A stretch of DNA of 47,847 bases, taken from Giesbergeria sp. (GTDB lineage: Bacteria; Pseudomonadota; Gammaproteobacteria; Burkholderiales; Burkholderiaceae_C). The position numbers were made by a program, and so were the translations under genes. The notes below the pieces were generated by a model. It did no database searches and was not told the origin of the DNA. It saw nothing but the letters and a program-made list of their open reading frames with translations. Below are positions 34,543 to 42,963 of this stretch, one piece after another. The stretch covers positions 1 to 47,847 of the forward strand of contig JAGNYI010000021.1 of assembly GCA_017985015.1 (NCBI GenBank), given 5' to 3'. Positions within the stretch are counted from its first letter, which is position 1, and every line of letters begins with the position of its first letter.

Positions 34543-35472
34543 TCATTGCGCTCCCTGCCCTGCGTCCAGCACACCGGCCAGCAGACCGGGCAGCCGCTCG
34601 GCCGCCATCTTGAAGCCGCAGGCCTGGGCGTGGCCGCCGCCGCCCATGCTTTGCGCCAGGGGGATGCAGTCGTAGCCGCGCTGCGAGCGCAGGCCCACCT
34701 TGACCACGCCGCCCTGCCCCGCGGTCCACATCAGTGCAAACGTGCCCGAACGGCGCGAGAGAAGCTCGCCCAACAGGCTGTGGAACACCCCCGGTGCGTT
34801 CACCATGAGCCCTGCCTCGCCGTTGAAAACCACGCTCTGCGCACCCTCGGCCATGTCGGCCGCGAGTTTGCTGAACTTTTCGTCCATCGCCTGGCCGCGC
34901 GCCATGAACTGGGCACTCTGCTCGGGCGTGAAATCGGCCAGCTCGCTCCAGCGCGCAAAGTCCTGCGGCTCCATGTCGAGCGCGGCAAGGTAGGCCGCGC
35001 TCTCGGGGAACTGCCAGTTCCAAAGGTCGCGGTCCTCCACATAGCGCACCAGGTCGGGCAGCGGCGCATCGGGCAGAAAGAACTCCCAGGCCAGGCGCGC
35101 GCCCGATTTGGCCATGTCGAAATGCACCACCCCGCAGCGGCAGGCAAACCCGCCCAGTGCATCGGCGGCGCTTTTGTGGTGGTCCAGCAGCACCAGGCGC
35201 GCAGCCCGCTCGTCGATGGCGCGCAGCAGCTCGGCGGGGAAGGAAAAATCAAGGATGTAGACCGCCCGGCCCTCCAGCGCCGGCAGATCGGCTACGGAGC
35301 GCGCCTCGCCATGGTCCAGGCCGCGCAGTTCCACGGCGCCGCCGTAGAACCGCCAGGCCGCCAGTGCGGCGGCAAAACCGTCGGGGCAGTTGCGGCCGTG
35401 GTAGAGCACCAGTGGCGCGGGATCGTCGTGGCGCGGAGCCACCAGCAGTTGCAGGGGAAGGATGGATTTCAT
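34543..35472 (-). CDS. DHH/DHHA1-family phosphoesterase
   Basis: This 309-residue protein starts at the ATG at 35472 (MKSILPLQLLVAPRHDDP). It has LYHGRNCPDGFAAALAAW, YILDFSFPAEL and VLLDHHKSAADA as metal-binding motifs of the DHH domain. A C-terminal DHHA1 substrate-binding motif is MGGGGHAQACGF. The family contains oligoribonucleases and cyclic-dinucleotide hydrolases such as NrnA/NrnB and GdpP-type enzymes, so a nucleotide substrate is likely. I cannot assign which. Confidence 0.82.
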   Translation of the reverse strand: MKSILPLQLLVAPRHDDPAPLVLYHGRNCPDGFAAALAAWRFYGGAVELRGLDHGEARSVADLPALEGRAVYILDFSFPAELLRAIDERAARLVLLDHHKSAADALGGFACRCGVVHFDMAKSGARLAWEFFLPDAPLPDLVRYVEDRDLWNWQFPESAAYLAALDMEPQDFARWSELADFTPEQSAQFMARGQAMDEKFSKLAADMAEGAQSVVFNGEAGLMVNAPGVFHSLLGELLSRRSGTFALMWTAGQGGVVKVGLRSQRGYDCIPLAQSMGGGGHAQACGFKMAAERLPGLLAGVLDAGQGAQ

Positions 35473-35588
35473 GAACCCTTGATTGTCGCCGCCCTGTCGC
35501 CGCCCTGTCGCCACGCTGGCGTTGCTCAGTTTCGGGAACCTTGCGAGGTCGGCGTGAATCGAGCCTCTTTCAGGCACAGTTGCACCGC

Positions 35589-36056
35589 ATGTTCCAGAGC
35601 TTCAAAGACTTTCTTACCGAAATCACCCACGCGCCCCAGGCCGATTCGCCCGCCGAGAATGCGCAGCGCGTGCAGCTGGCGGCCGCAGTCCTCATGGTCG
35701 AGGTGGTGCGCGCCGACGGCCGCATGGACGCGAGCGAACGCGCAGCCGCGTTGGCCGCGCTGCGCCGGCGCTTCGACCTGGCGCCCGAAGCGCTGGGCGC
35801 CTTGCTGGATCAGGCCCAGGACAGCGCACGCAGCGCCTACGACTACCAGCAGTTCACCAGCCGCATCAACGACGCCTTCGGCCACGACGACAAGGTCCGG
35901 CTCGTTGAAGCCCTTTGGCAGATCGCCTATGCCGACGCCCACCTCGACGCCAGCGAAAACCACGCCATCAACAAGATCGCGGGGCTGCTGCACGTAACGC
36001 ATGGGGAATACATCGCCGCCAAGATGCGCGCCAAGGCTGCGGCGAATATCCAGTAG
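35589..36056 (+). CDS. TerB-like protein
   Basis: This 155-residue, mostly helical protein starts at the ATG at 35589 (MFQSFKDFLTEITHAPQADS). TerB signatures are AAAVLMVEVVRADGRMDASE with metal-binding acidic residues, and IAYADAHLDASENHAINKIA as the second repeat. TerB proteins occur with tellurite-resistance clusters but single copies are common. No other ter genes are present. A dispersed repeat follows it. Confidence 0.82.
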   Translation: MFQSFKDFLTEITHAPQADSPAENAQRVQLAAAVLMVEVVRADGRMDASERAAALAALRRRFDLAPEALGALLDQAQDSARSAYDYQQFTSRINDAFGHDDKVRLVEALWQIAYADAHLDASENHAINKIAGLLHVTHGEYIAAKMRAKAAANIQ

Positions 36057-36058
36057 TG

Positions 36059-36123
36059 CTTCTACAACGATAGCTGCAAGCGCTTTCCGCACAAGCGCTG
36101 CGAGCTGATTTCATTCAGAATTC
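36059..36123 (+). repeat. Dispersed repeat, copy 5
   Basis: ATAGCTGCAAGCGCTT, a 6-base loop, then AAGCGCTGCGAGCTGATTTC. It lies three bases after the terB-like stop and before the mgtC-like gene. Confidence 0.7.
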
Positions 36124-36253
36124 TCCCGTGTGCGCTGAGCGTAGGCGCTCGCCGACAGCGCGCAGCGCCCCAGGCTGGCGGCGCACGGCCCCTTTCCTCG
36201 GCACAGTGGCAGCATGTGCCTCCACTCCCCCCCACTTGCCGCTACCCTTTGCC

Positions 36254-36766
36254 ATGGATAGTGCCTGGAACCAGGTCACCGGCACCGTGGCGGCCGAGTT
36301 TTCCGACCTGACCGATCTCTCGGACGCCACGCGCATTGTGGTGCGCCTGCTGGTGGCGGGTGTGCTCGGCGGCACCCTTGGCTGGGAGCGCGAGCACGCA
36401 GGCAAAGCGGCGGGCGTGCGCACGCACATGCTGGTGGCCATGGGCGCCGCGCTTTTTGTACTGGTTTCGCAGCAGATTGGCATCGAATCGCCGGACATGA
36501 GCCGCGTCGTCCAGGGCATCATCGCCGGCATCGGCTTTTTGGGTGCCGGCACCATCCTCAAGGGTACCGGGGACGAAAAGGTCCATGGGCTGACGACCGC
36601 TGCGGGCATCTGGCTTACCGCCGCCATCGGTATGGCGGCCGGACTGGGCCTGGAGGCCACCGCAGTGCTCAGTGCATTGCTTGCCTTGGCCGTGCTGGGC
36701 GCCCTGCCGCTGCTGCAGCGGGTGCTGACGCGGCGAACCGGCGCACCGCCAGACCGCAGCCGGTAG
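36254..36766 (+). CDS. MgtC/SapB-family membrane protein
   Basis: This 170-residue protein has four or five helices and begins MDSAWNQVTGTVAAEFSDLT at the ATG at 36254. MgtC landmarks are GVLGGTLGWEREHAGKAAGV, GVRTHMLVAMGAALFV and GIIAGIGFLGAGTILKG. It is short, without the C-terminal soluble domain of Salmonella MgtC, as in many SapB-type proteins. Role in Mg2+ or envelope homeostasis is a family-level inference. Confidence 0.85.
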   Translation: MDSAWNQVTGTVAAEFSDLTDLSDATRIVVRLLVAGVLGGTLGWEREHAGKAAGVRTHMLVAMGAALFVLVSQQIGIESPDMSRVVQGIIAGIGFLGAGTILKGTGDEKVHGLTTAAGIWLTAAIGMAAGLGLEATAVLSALLALAVLGALPLLQRVLTRRTGAPPDRSR

Positions 36767-36886
36767 ACCGCAGCGTCGACGCTCCTCTTCGCTTCGCACT
36801 ACATTTGCACGAGCGTTTGAATGGTTCGAACGCTCTGCACGTGCCCTGCTTGCGCTGCTGCCCACGCTCGCTCTCCGAACTTCTCC

Positions 36887-37774
36887 ATGTCTGAGTCCAT
36901 TTCACGCCAAGGCAACCTGCGCGGCGTGCTCGCCATGCTCGCGGCAGTCGCCTGCTTTTCCATGATGGACGCCCTGCTGAAGATCCTGGCGGGCCACTAT
37001 CCGCCCATGCAGGTGGCTGCGCTGCGGGGCCTGGGCGCCTTGCCGCTGGTGCTGGCGTATGTGATCTGGCGCGGCGAACTGCGCAAGCTGCTGCGGGTGC
37101 GCTGGCGCCTGCATCTGCTGCGCGGGGTGCTGGTAGTGGCCATGCTGGCGCTGTTTACCGCCAGCCTGCGCACGCTGGGGCTGGCCGAGGCCTACACGCT
37201 GTTTTTCATCGCCCCGCTGCTGATCACCGCACTCTCTGCGCCGGTCTTGGGCGAGCGCGTGCGGCCCGCCCATTGGGTGGCCATTGGCATCGGCCTGGTC
37301 GGCGTGCTGGTGGCGCTGCGGCCGGACCAGCGCGCCATGCTGTCGCTGGGTGGCCTGGCCGTGCTCGCAGCGGCGAGCTTCTATGCCATCTCGGCCGTCG
37401 CGGGGCGGGTGCTGACGCGCACCGATTCCAGCGCCACCATCGTTTTCTGGACCACCAGCATGCTGGCGCTGGGCGCGGGCGCGCTGGCCCTGCCCGGCTG
37501 GAGCCGCGTGGCAGACGCCCACTGGCCGCTGGTGGCCGGGCTCGCCATTACGGGCTTTCTGGGCCAGACCGCCATCACCGAGGCCTTTCGCCATGGCCAG
37601 GCTGCTGTGGTGGCTCCGTTTGAATACACTGCACTGGCCTGGGGTGTGGGGCTTGACTGGCTGCTGTGGCAGGCGCTGCCCGACGGCACCACCTTGCTGG
37701 GCGGCGCCATCATCGTTGCCAGCGGCATCTACCTGGTGCGCAGCGAGCGACGGCGTTCCACAGCGGCTCAATAG
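36887..37774 (+). CDS. EamA/DMT-family transporter
   Basis: This 295-residue protein has ten helices in two EamA repeats. The start is the ATG at 36887 (MSESISRQGNLRGVLAMLAA). The first repeat ends AEAYTLFFIAPLLITALSAP, and the second contains LAITGFLGQTAITEAFRHGQ and APFEYTALAWGVGLDWLLWQ. It exports or imports small metabolites; the sequence alone does not tell which. It is followed by a small hypothetical gene. Confidence 0.85.
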   Translation: MSESISRQGNLRGVLAMLAAVACFSMMDALLKILAGHYPPMQVAALRGLGALPLVLAYVIWRGELRKLLRVRWRLHLLRGVLVVAMLALFTASLRTLGLAEAYTLFFIAPLLITALSAPVLGERVRPAHWVAIGIGLVGVLVALRPDQRAMLSLGGLAVLAAASFYAISAVAGRVLTRTDSSATIVFWTTSMLALGAGALALPGWSRVADAHWPLVAGLAITGFLGQTAITEAFRHGQAAVVAPFEYTALAWGVGLDWLLWQALPDGTTLLGGAIIVASGIYLVRSERRRSTAAQ

Positions 37775-37885
37775 GGCGCACGCGGCGGTGCCGCGGATTG
37801 CCAGAGCGAGCGATTTTTTGCGCGCTTGTCCCACAAGGGCTTCGGGGGGCGCGGCTTTCAATAGGCGGTTACGGAGGAACTTTCC

Positions 37886-38104
37886 ATGACCCAGCAAGCC
37901 ACCATCAGCGGCGAAGTGAACTACACCCCGGGCGACGGCGCGCCGATCACGATTCCGCTCGGCCCCGTGCACATTGACCAGAGCGAGGACAGCACCACGC
38001 TGTCGTGGACGGCAGACAACGACGCCGCAGGCTCCGCCGCCATGCCACACGATGAATTCGAGCGCTACGTGCGCGAAGGAAAAATCACGCTTGAAACAGC
38101 ATGA
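37886..38104 (+). CDS. Small conserved hypothetical protein
   Basis: This 72-residue protein starts MTQQATISGEVNYTPGDGAP after a strong ribosome-binding site (GGAGGAA, 7 bases before the ATG). It ends DEFERYVREGKITLETA. It is acidic and lacks membrane segments or known motifs. The strong ribosome-binding site supports real expression. A dispersed repeat starts at its stop codon. Confidence 0.65.
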   Translation: MTQQATISGEVNYTPGDGAPITIPLGPVHIDQSEDSTTLSWTADNDAAGSAAMPHDEFERYVREGKITLETA

Positions 38105-38160
38105 TTGCTATTATTTAGATAGCTTTCTACGCTTATTCATAAAGCGTTGGAGGCCAATTT
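38103..38160 (+). repeat. Dispersed repeat, copy 6, supplies the start of the next gene
   Basis: ATAGCTTTCTACGCTTATTC, then ATAAAGCGTTGGAGGCCAATTT. Its tail contains GGAGG at 38149-38153 and ends in the TTG used as the likely start codon of the DUF924 gene. It begins at the stop of the preceding hypothetical gene. Confidence 0.7.
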
Positions 38161-38716
38161 GACTGATATTTCCGCCCCGCACGCACAAGACGTGCTCGAC
38201 TTCTGGTTTGGCGAGCTCACAGCGCAGCAGCATTTCGCCAAAGACACTGCCTTGGACGCGCGCATCGCCGAGCGCTTTGGCGCCCTTCTGCAGGCGGCCG
38301 AGCGCTGCGAGTTGGCGCCCTGGCGCGCCACGGCGGGCGGGCGTCTGGCGGAAATCATCGTGCTCGACCAGTTCTCGCGCAACGTCTACCGGGACAATGC
38401 GCGCGCTTTTGCGAGCGACGCGCTGGCGCTTGCCCTGGCACAAGAAATGGTGGCGGGCGCGCACGACACCGCGCTGCCCGTGGCGCAGCGTGCGTTTGTC
38501 TACCTGCCCTTCATGCACAGCGAGTCGCTGGCGATCCACGCGCAGGCCTTGCTGCTGTTTGATCAGCCGGGGCTTGAAGACAACCTGCGCTTTGAGCGCC
38601 TGCACCAGGACATCCTCCAGCGCTTTGGCCGCTACCCGCACCGCAATGCCGCGCTCGGCCGGCGGTCCACGCCGGAAGAAGAAACGTTCCTGAAGCAGCC
38701 CGGCTCGGGGTTCTAG
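38159..38716 (+). CDS. DUF924-family protein
   Basis: This 185-residue soluble protein starts at the TTG at 38159 (MTDISAPHAQDVLDFWFGEL), five bases after GGAGG. Another in-frame TTG lies at 38147, and no ATG precedes the homology. DUF924 landmarks are DVLDFWFGEL, LAEIIVLDQFSRNVYRDNA and FVYLPFMHSESLAIHAQ. The family is predicted to be helical and related to tetratricopeptide-like folds; the function is unknown. Confidence 0.78.
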   Translation: MTDISAPHAQDVLDFWFGELTAQQHFAKDTALDARIAERFGALLQAAERCELAPWRATAGGRLAEIIVLDQFSRNVYRDNARAFASDALALALAQEMVAGAHDTALPVAQRAFVYLPFMHSESLAIHAQALLLFDQPGLEDNLRFERLHQDILQRFGRYPHRNAALGRRSTPEEETFLKQPGSGF

Positions 38717-38747
38717 GGTTCTCTGCGCCGCTAAGCGCCGCCCCAAC

Positions 38748-39689
38748 TCAATCCTTCAGCGGGCGCGTCAAGTACACCGCCTCGCGCCCGACGATGGGCT
38801 CGCGCGTGGGCATGAAGACGGTGCAGCCGTCGCAAGGCGAGCGAATTTCGCGGGCGCCATCGGTGGCGATCAATTCCCCCTGCTCAAAGGTCTCGAATCC
38901 GACCAAGGGGCGCACAAAGGCGAAACCCGGTGTCTCCACCAGGAAGGTTTCCAGCAGTTCGAAACGCCGCGCCGGTGCCTCTGGCACGCCAAGCGCCCCT
39001 GGTTCGATCAAACCGAAGTGCGCCAGAAACCCCAGGGTCACCTTGATCGCCATGTCGGCCGACGCCTGGTGGAAATGCTGGCCGCATTCCGCCACCAGCG
39101 CCACGCCCGTGCCATCTGCTTCGCCATGGCGACCGTGCTGGATCAGTGGCACGCCGGTACCCAACCCCTTGGGCATCACCAGATGCACCGCAGGCACGCC
39201 GATGGCGCGCGCCGCCTGCGCATTGCGTGCAAAGGCCGGGTAGACCCAGAACGGCTGCACGTCCTGGCTGGTGGAATGCAGGTCCAGGATGTGGTCGGCC
39301 GCAGCCACCACCGGGCGAAGCGCCCGGGCGCGCAGCAGTTCGGGGCTCACGGCGGAGCCTTCCAGCTCGGCCACCGACCAGACGCGATTGAGGTTGTGCA
39401 CCAGCTGGCGGCTCTCGAACGGCCGTGCCGGGTCAAAGCTCTCGTACGCCGCCACATTGGCAAAACTGACCGTAAGCGTGCCAATGCGCGGGCGTACGCC
39501 CGACTCCAGCAGGTGCAGCGCGGCCACCATGCCGCAGAACTCGTTGCCATGGGTCAGGGCGTTGATGAGCACATGCGGGCCGGCGCGGCCGGACTCGAAT
39601 CGGTGCACGTACTCCACCCCGGTATTGCCGGCGCGATAGGCCGACAGATCGCGCGGCAGAACTTCGAAGTGGGGGAGGCTTTGGGTCAT
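38748..39689 (-). CDS. Succinylglutamate desuccinylase/aspartoacylase-family protein
   Basis: This 313-residue zinc hydrolase has VLINALTHGNEFCGMVAALH (His and Glu ligands) and ADHILDLHSTSQDVQPFW (His ligand), with NVAAYESFDPARPFES between. The C-terminal half (FETFEQGELIATDGAREIRS) is a beta-rich domain typical of AstE/AspA relatives. It is the second M14-type deacylase in the window. It lies just downstream of two OmpA-like genes on the same strand. Confidence 0.82.
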   Translation of the reverse strand: MTQSLPHFEVLPRDLSAYRAGNTGVEYVHRFESGRAGPHVLINALTHGNEFCGMVAALHLLESGVRPRIGTLTVSFANVAAYESFDPARPFESRQLVHNLNRVWSVAELEGSAVSPELLRARALRPVVAAADHILDLHSTSQDVQPFWVYPAFARNAQAARAIGVPAVHLVMPKGLGTGVPLIQHGRHGEADGTGVALVAECGQHFHQASADMAIKVTLGFLAHFGLIEPGALGVPEAPARRFELLETFLVETPGFAFVRPLVGFETFEQGELIATDGAREIRSPCDGCTVFMPTREPIVGREAVYLTRPLKD

Positions 39690-39724
39690 GAAATAAGGGG
39701 TTCAGCAGAGCAGTAACAAACGCC

Positions 39725-40741
39725 TTACTGCAGGACGAGTTCGACGCGTCGGTTCTTTGCCCGACCCTCTTCGCTGCTGTTGCTGGCCACTGGCGCCAGC
39801 GAGGCCACGCCGTTGCCCACCATGCGCGCGGGGGCAATGCCATAGCTCTTGGACAGCGCCGCCGCCACAGCGTCTGCGCGGCGCTTGGACAGCGCCATGT
39901 TGCTGTCAAAGCCGCCTACGCTGTCGGTGTGGCCGACCACATGCAGCTTGACGCCCGGTTCGGCCTTGAGGAAAGCGGCAATCTGGTCCAGTGAGGCCTT
40001 GGATTCGGGCTTGATGTCCGCCTTGCCGGTATCAAAAAAGATGCCATAGATCGCCACTTTGCCGCTGGCCGCAATGGATTGGCTGATTTCCGACGCACTG
40101 ACCACCACCATGCTTTGCTGCATGGCCTTGGTTTCCAGAATGTCCACGGCCACATAGGCGCCCTGGCGCGCCTTGTAATCGTCGTCGCTCTTGTTCCAGT
40201 CAACGGCCACCAGGCGCACGGTCGTGTTGTCCTTCTGGAAAGTGCCGGTGCGGATGGTGTTGGCCTGGGCGGCGTACATCACGTATTCACTGCGGTTGTT
40301 CTTGATGAAATCCTTGCCGGCACTGCTGAAACTGGCCAGGAAATTGGTCCACTTGACAGCGGCGGCATCTTGCGTCGAGTCGTAGAGCGGCTTGAAACCC
40401 TGGGCCGCGAGCTCGTTGACGTAGTTCCGATACAGCTCCAGCGAACGCGTGTTGCCCGGCGCCTCGTACCAGAGGCGGGTGAGCTTGCCCTCCAACACCA
40501 GTGGAGGTTTGGCGTAGCGGCGGGCGCCAGCATCCAGATCGAACTCTTTGAACGTGGAGGTCTGAAACTCGATCGCGTCGAAGTTGCGCGCGTCGTAGCC
40601 GACGATGCTGCTGCCCGCAAACCGCTTGAGCGCCGAGTGGTCCTTGGCGCCGGCCAGGTCTTGCGCCGCAGCACCGCCTGCCATCAGCAGGGACAGGCCC
40701 ACTAGCGCCAGCCATTGGCGCAGGAATCGAACGATGTTCAT
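39725..40741 (-). CDS. OmpA-family protein, paralogue A
   Basis: This 338-residue exported protein has signal LALVGLSLLMAGGAAAQ. The N-terminal domain (about 27-215) includes SSIVGYDARNFDAIEFQTST and KLTRLWYEAPGNTRSLELYR, resembling the DUF4892 type. The OmpA peptidoglycan-binding domain has VAIYGIFFDTGKADIKPESK, LHVVGHTDSVGGFDSNMALS and the conserved RRVEL end. It probably links the outer membrane or periplasm to peptidoglycan. A close paralogue lies immediately upstream. Confidence 0.88.
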   Translation of the reverse strand: MNIVRFLRQWLALVGLSLLMAGGAAAQDLAGAKDHSALKRFAGSSIVGYDARNFDAIEFQTSTFKEFDLDAGARRYAKPPLVLEGKLTRLWYEAPGNTRSLELYRNYVNELAAQGFKPLYDSTQDAAAVKWTNFLASFSSAGKDFIKNNRSEYVMYAAQANTIRTGTFQKDNTTVRLVAVDWNKSDDDYKARQGAYVAVDILETKAMQQSMVVVSASEISQSIAASGKVAIYGIFFDTGKADIKPESKASLDQIAAFLKAEPGVKLHVVGHTDSVGGFDSNMALSKRRADAVAAALSKSYGIAPARMVGNGVASLAPVASNSSEEGRAKNRRVELVLQ

Positions 40742-40859
40742 ATTGGTTTTCCAGCTGGGGGCTCGATGGAGCGTGAAGGTGCAATGTACGCCCGGAGACG
40801 GATTAACGATCCTTCGATCTCAGCGCATACCGTCCAACTGCGATTTTTATCACGCCCAC

Positions 40860-41897
40860 TCAATGCCGCACCAGCTCCACGCGGCGGTTGCGCGCGCGCC
40901 CGGCGCTGCTTTGGTTGTCGGCCCAGGGCGCCAAGGGCCCTACCCCGTGCGCGCTGATCCGCCCTGCGGCCACGCCAAAATCATGCACCAGCGCATCCAC
41001 CACGGCCTGGGCACGCTCGCGCGAGAGCTCCAGGTTGCCTTCGAGCTCGCCCGACACGTCGGTGTGGCCCACCACATAGAGCCGCACTTCGGGCTGGGCC
41101 TGGAGGTATTGCGCCACGCCGGCCAGCGCCAGGCGGGCGCCTTGCTCGAATTCGGCACTGCCCGAGACGAAGCGAACGCCGCTGAGTTGAACGTGGCCAG
41201 TCGATGAGAGCGCGCGTGCCACCGCGTCGTCGGGGGGCGCCGCTGCGGATGGGGGCGCTGCAGGGGTGCCCCGCAGCACGCGGGCTTCGACGATGTCAAT
41301 GGCGATGTAGGCGGCCTGGCGCGCCTTGGCATCGGTGTCGGCCTTGGGCCAATCCACGGCCACCAGGCGCACGGTGGTGTTGTCTTGCTGAAAGGTTCCA
41401 GTGCGCAGGCTGGCCGGGCGTGCCGACGAAAAGATCTGCGGCGAGCGGTTGTTGGTGATGGCGTCGCGCTTGCCGGGTGCAAAACTGGCCAGAAAATTCA
41501 CCCATTTGCCCGCAGCGGCCCCGCTGTCCTGCGCCGAGTCGTACAGCGTTTTGAAGCCCTTCGCCGTCAAGGCCCGCACCTGGCCTTCATACAGCTGTGT
41601 CGCAGTGGTTTTTCCAGGGACTTCGTACCACAGGCGCGTGACGCGGCCATCCAGCGTCAGCGGCTGCTCGGCGTACTGGCGCCGGCCCGTGTCCAGGTTG
41701 AAGCCCGTATAGCTGGACGCCTGAAAGTCGATACTGCCATGCGCCGCCTGGGTATAGCCCACCAGCGTGCTCCCTGCGGGGCGATGGATCAGCGGGTGGT
41801 CCCGCCCGCCCGCCACGTCCTGCGCCGACGCATGGGCCAGCGCCGACAGCGCCAGAACCAAGCACAACGACCAGCGCGCGAAAAAACCTGTGCGCAT
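40860..41897 (-). CDS. OmpA-family protein, paralogue B
   Basis: This 345-residue paralogue has the same order: signal (SLCLVLALSALAHASA), the N-terminal domain with STLVGYTQAAHGSIDFQASS and VTRLWYEVPGKTTATQLYEG, an Ala/Pro-rich linker, and an OmpA domain with LYVVGHTDVSGELEGNLELS. The linker and a shorter loop differ from paralogue A. The start is the ATG at 41897 after GGTGGA. The two genes are a tandem duplication with clear divergence. Confidence 0.88.
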   Translation of the reverse strand: MRTGFFARWSLCLVLALSALAHASAQDVAGGRDHPLIHRPAGSTLVGYTQAAHGSIDFQASSYTGFNLDTGRRQYAEQPLTLDGRVTRLWYEVPGKTTATQLYEGQVRALTAKGFKTLYDSAQDSGAAAGKWVNFLASFAPGKRDAITNNRSPQIFSSARPASLRTGTFQQDNTTVRLVAVDWPKADTDAKARQAAYIAIDIVEARVLRGTPAAPPSAAAPPDDAVARALSSTGHVQLSGVRFVSGSAEFEQGARLALAGVAQYLQAQPEVRLYVVGHTDVSGELEGNLELSRERAQAVVDALVHDFGVAAGRISAHGVGPLAPWADNQSSAGRARNRRVELVRH

Positions 41898-41991
41898 GCA
41901 TTCCACCTTTTCACAAAAATTCAAAGAAAGACCATAGAGTGCGCGGCGCCGCAAATCGTTCTGTCGCACTTTTCCTGTTACTTGGCCGGGA

Positions 41992-42951
41992 TCACGCCGC
42001 CCCGCGTTGCGGTGCGTCGCCCGAGCGGCCCTTGCGTTGCTTGCGAGCGGCCTTTTTGGCTTCGCGCTCCGCGTCGGCCAGCAGGCCGGCGGCCCGCCAG
42101 GCTTCGAACTCGTGCGGCGTCTCCAGCGTGATGCGGCCGAGCACGGCGCTGCGAAAATCCGTCAGCACGATTTCTGACGCCTTTTGCAGGTTGACGCGGC
42201 CGCCGCTCATGACCGCGCCGCGTTTGCGGCCGATGGCGGCCAGCAGTTCGTCGTCGGGCATCTCGGCCACCGCCTCGGGCGCCAGACTCAAGCGGTAGCG
42301 GGCCTCCAGCAAGGGCGCGTACTGCACTTGCAGGCGGCGCAGCAGTTCCAGCGCCACCAGTTCTTCGTCGTAGGCGTTGCGGCCCACGGCGCCGCTGGCG
42401 GCCAGGTGGTAGCCGCTTTCAGGCGCGGCGATGCGCGGCCAGAGCATGCCGGGCGTGTCCCATAGGTAGAAGTCGTCGGCCAGGGTGATGCGCTGCTCCA
42501 GCTTGGTAATGCCGGCTTCGTCGCCGGTCTTGGCCTGGCGTTTGTTGGTCAGGGTGTTGATCAGCGTGGATTTGCCCACGTTGGGCACGCCGCAGATCAG
42601 CACCCGCATCGGCTTGGCCATGCCGCCGCGCTGGGGCGCCAGCAGGTGGCAGGCATCGATCAGGCGCCGCGCGGGCGCGGGCTCGGACGCGTCCAGCGCC
42701 ACGGCCAGAGTGTCCTGCTGGGCGTTGTACCAATGCACCCACTGCACCGTGCGCTCTGCATCGGCCACGTCCTGCTTGTTGAGCACCTTGAGCGTAGGCT
42801 TGTGGCCCGTCAGCTCGGCCAGCAGCGGGTTGGCGCTGGAGCCGGGCAGGCGCGCGTCGAGCACCTCGATCACGACGTCGATGTCCTTGATGCGCTCGGT
42901 GATCGCCTTCTTCGTCAGGTGCATATGCCCTGGAAACCACTGAATCGCCAT
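41992..42951 (-). CDS. rbgA: Ribosome biogenesis GTPase RbgA/YlqF
   Basis: This circularly permuted GTPase matures the large ribosomal subunit. The 319-residue protein has the permuted order of motifs: LKVLNKQDVADAERTV (G4) first, then ICGVPNVGKSTLINTL (G1) and LWDTPGMLWPRI (G3). The N-terminus MAIQWFPGHMHLTKKAI is characteristic. It ends in a basic tail (KKAARKQRKGRSGDAPQR). The start is fixed by that conserved N-terminus. Confidence 0.92.
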   Translation of the reverse strand: MAIQWFPGHMHLTKKAITERIKDIDVVIEVLDARLPGSSANPLLAELTGHKPTLKVLNKQDVADAERTVQWVHWYNAQQDTLAVALDASEPAPARRLIDACHLLAPQRGGMAKPMRVLICGVPNVGKSTLINTLTNKRQAKTGDEAGITKLEQRITLADDFYLWDTPGMLWPRIAAPESGYHLAASGAVGRNAYDEELVALELLRRLQVQYAPLLEARYRLSLAPEAVAEMPDDELLAAIGRKRGAVMSGGRVNLQKASEIVLTDFRSAVLGRITLETPHEFEAWRAAGLLADAEREAKKAARKQRKGRSGDAPQRGAA

Positions 42952-42963
42952 GTATTGCCCAGC

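Noticed and set aside
35487-35512. Short tandem repeat CGCCGCCCTGT upstream of the DHH gene.
   Set aside because: Two copies only, and GC-rich simple sequence of this size is common in such genomes.
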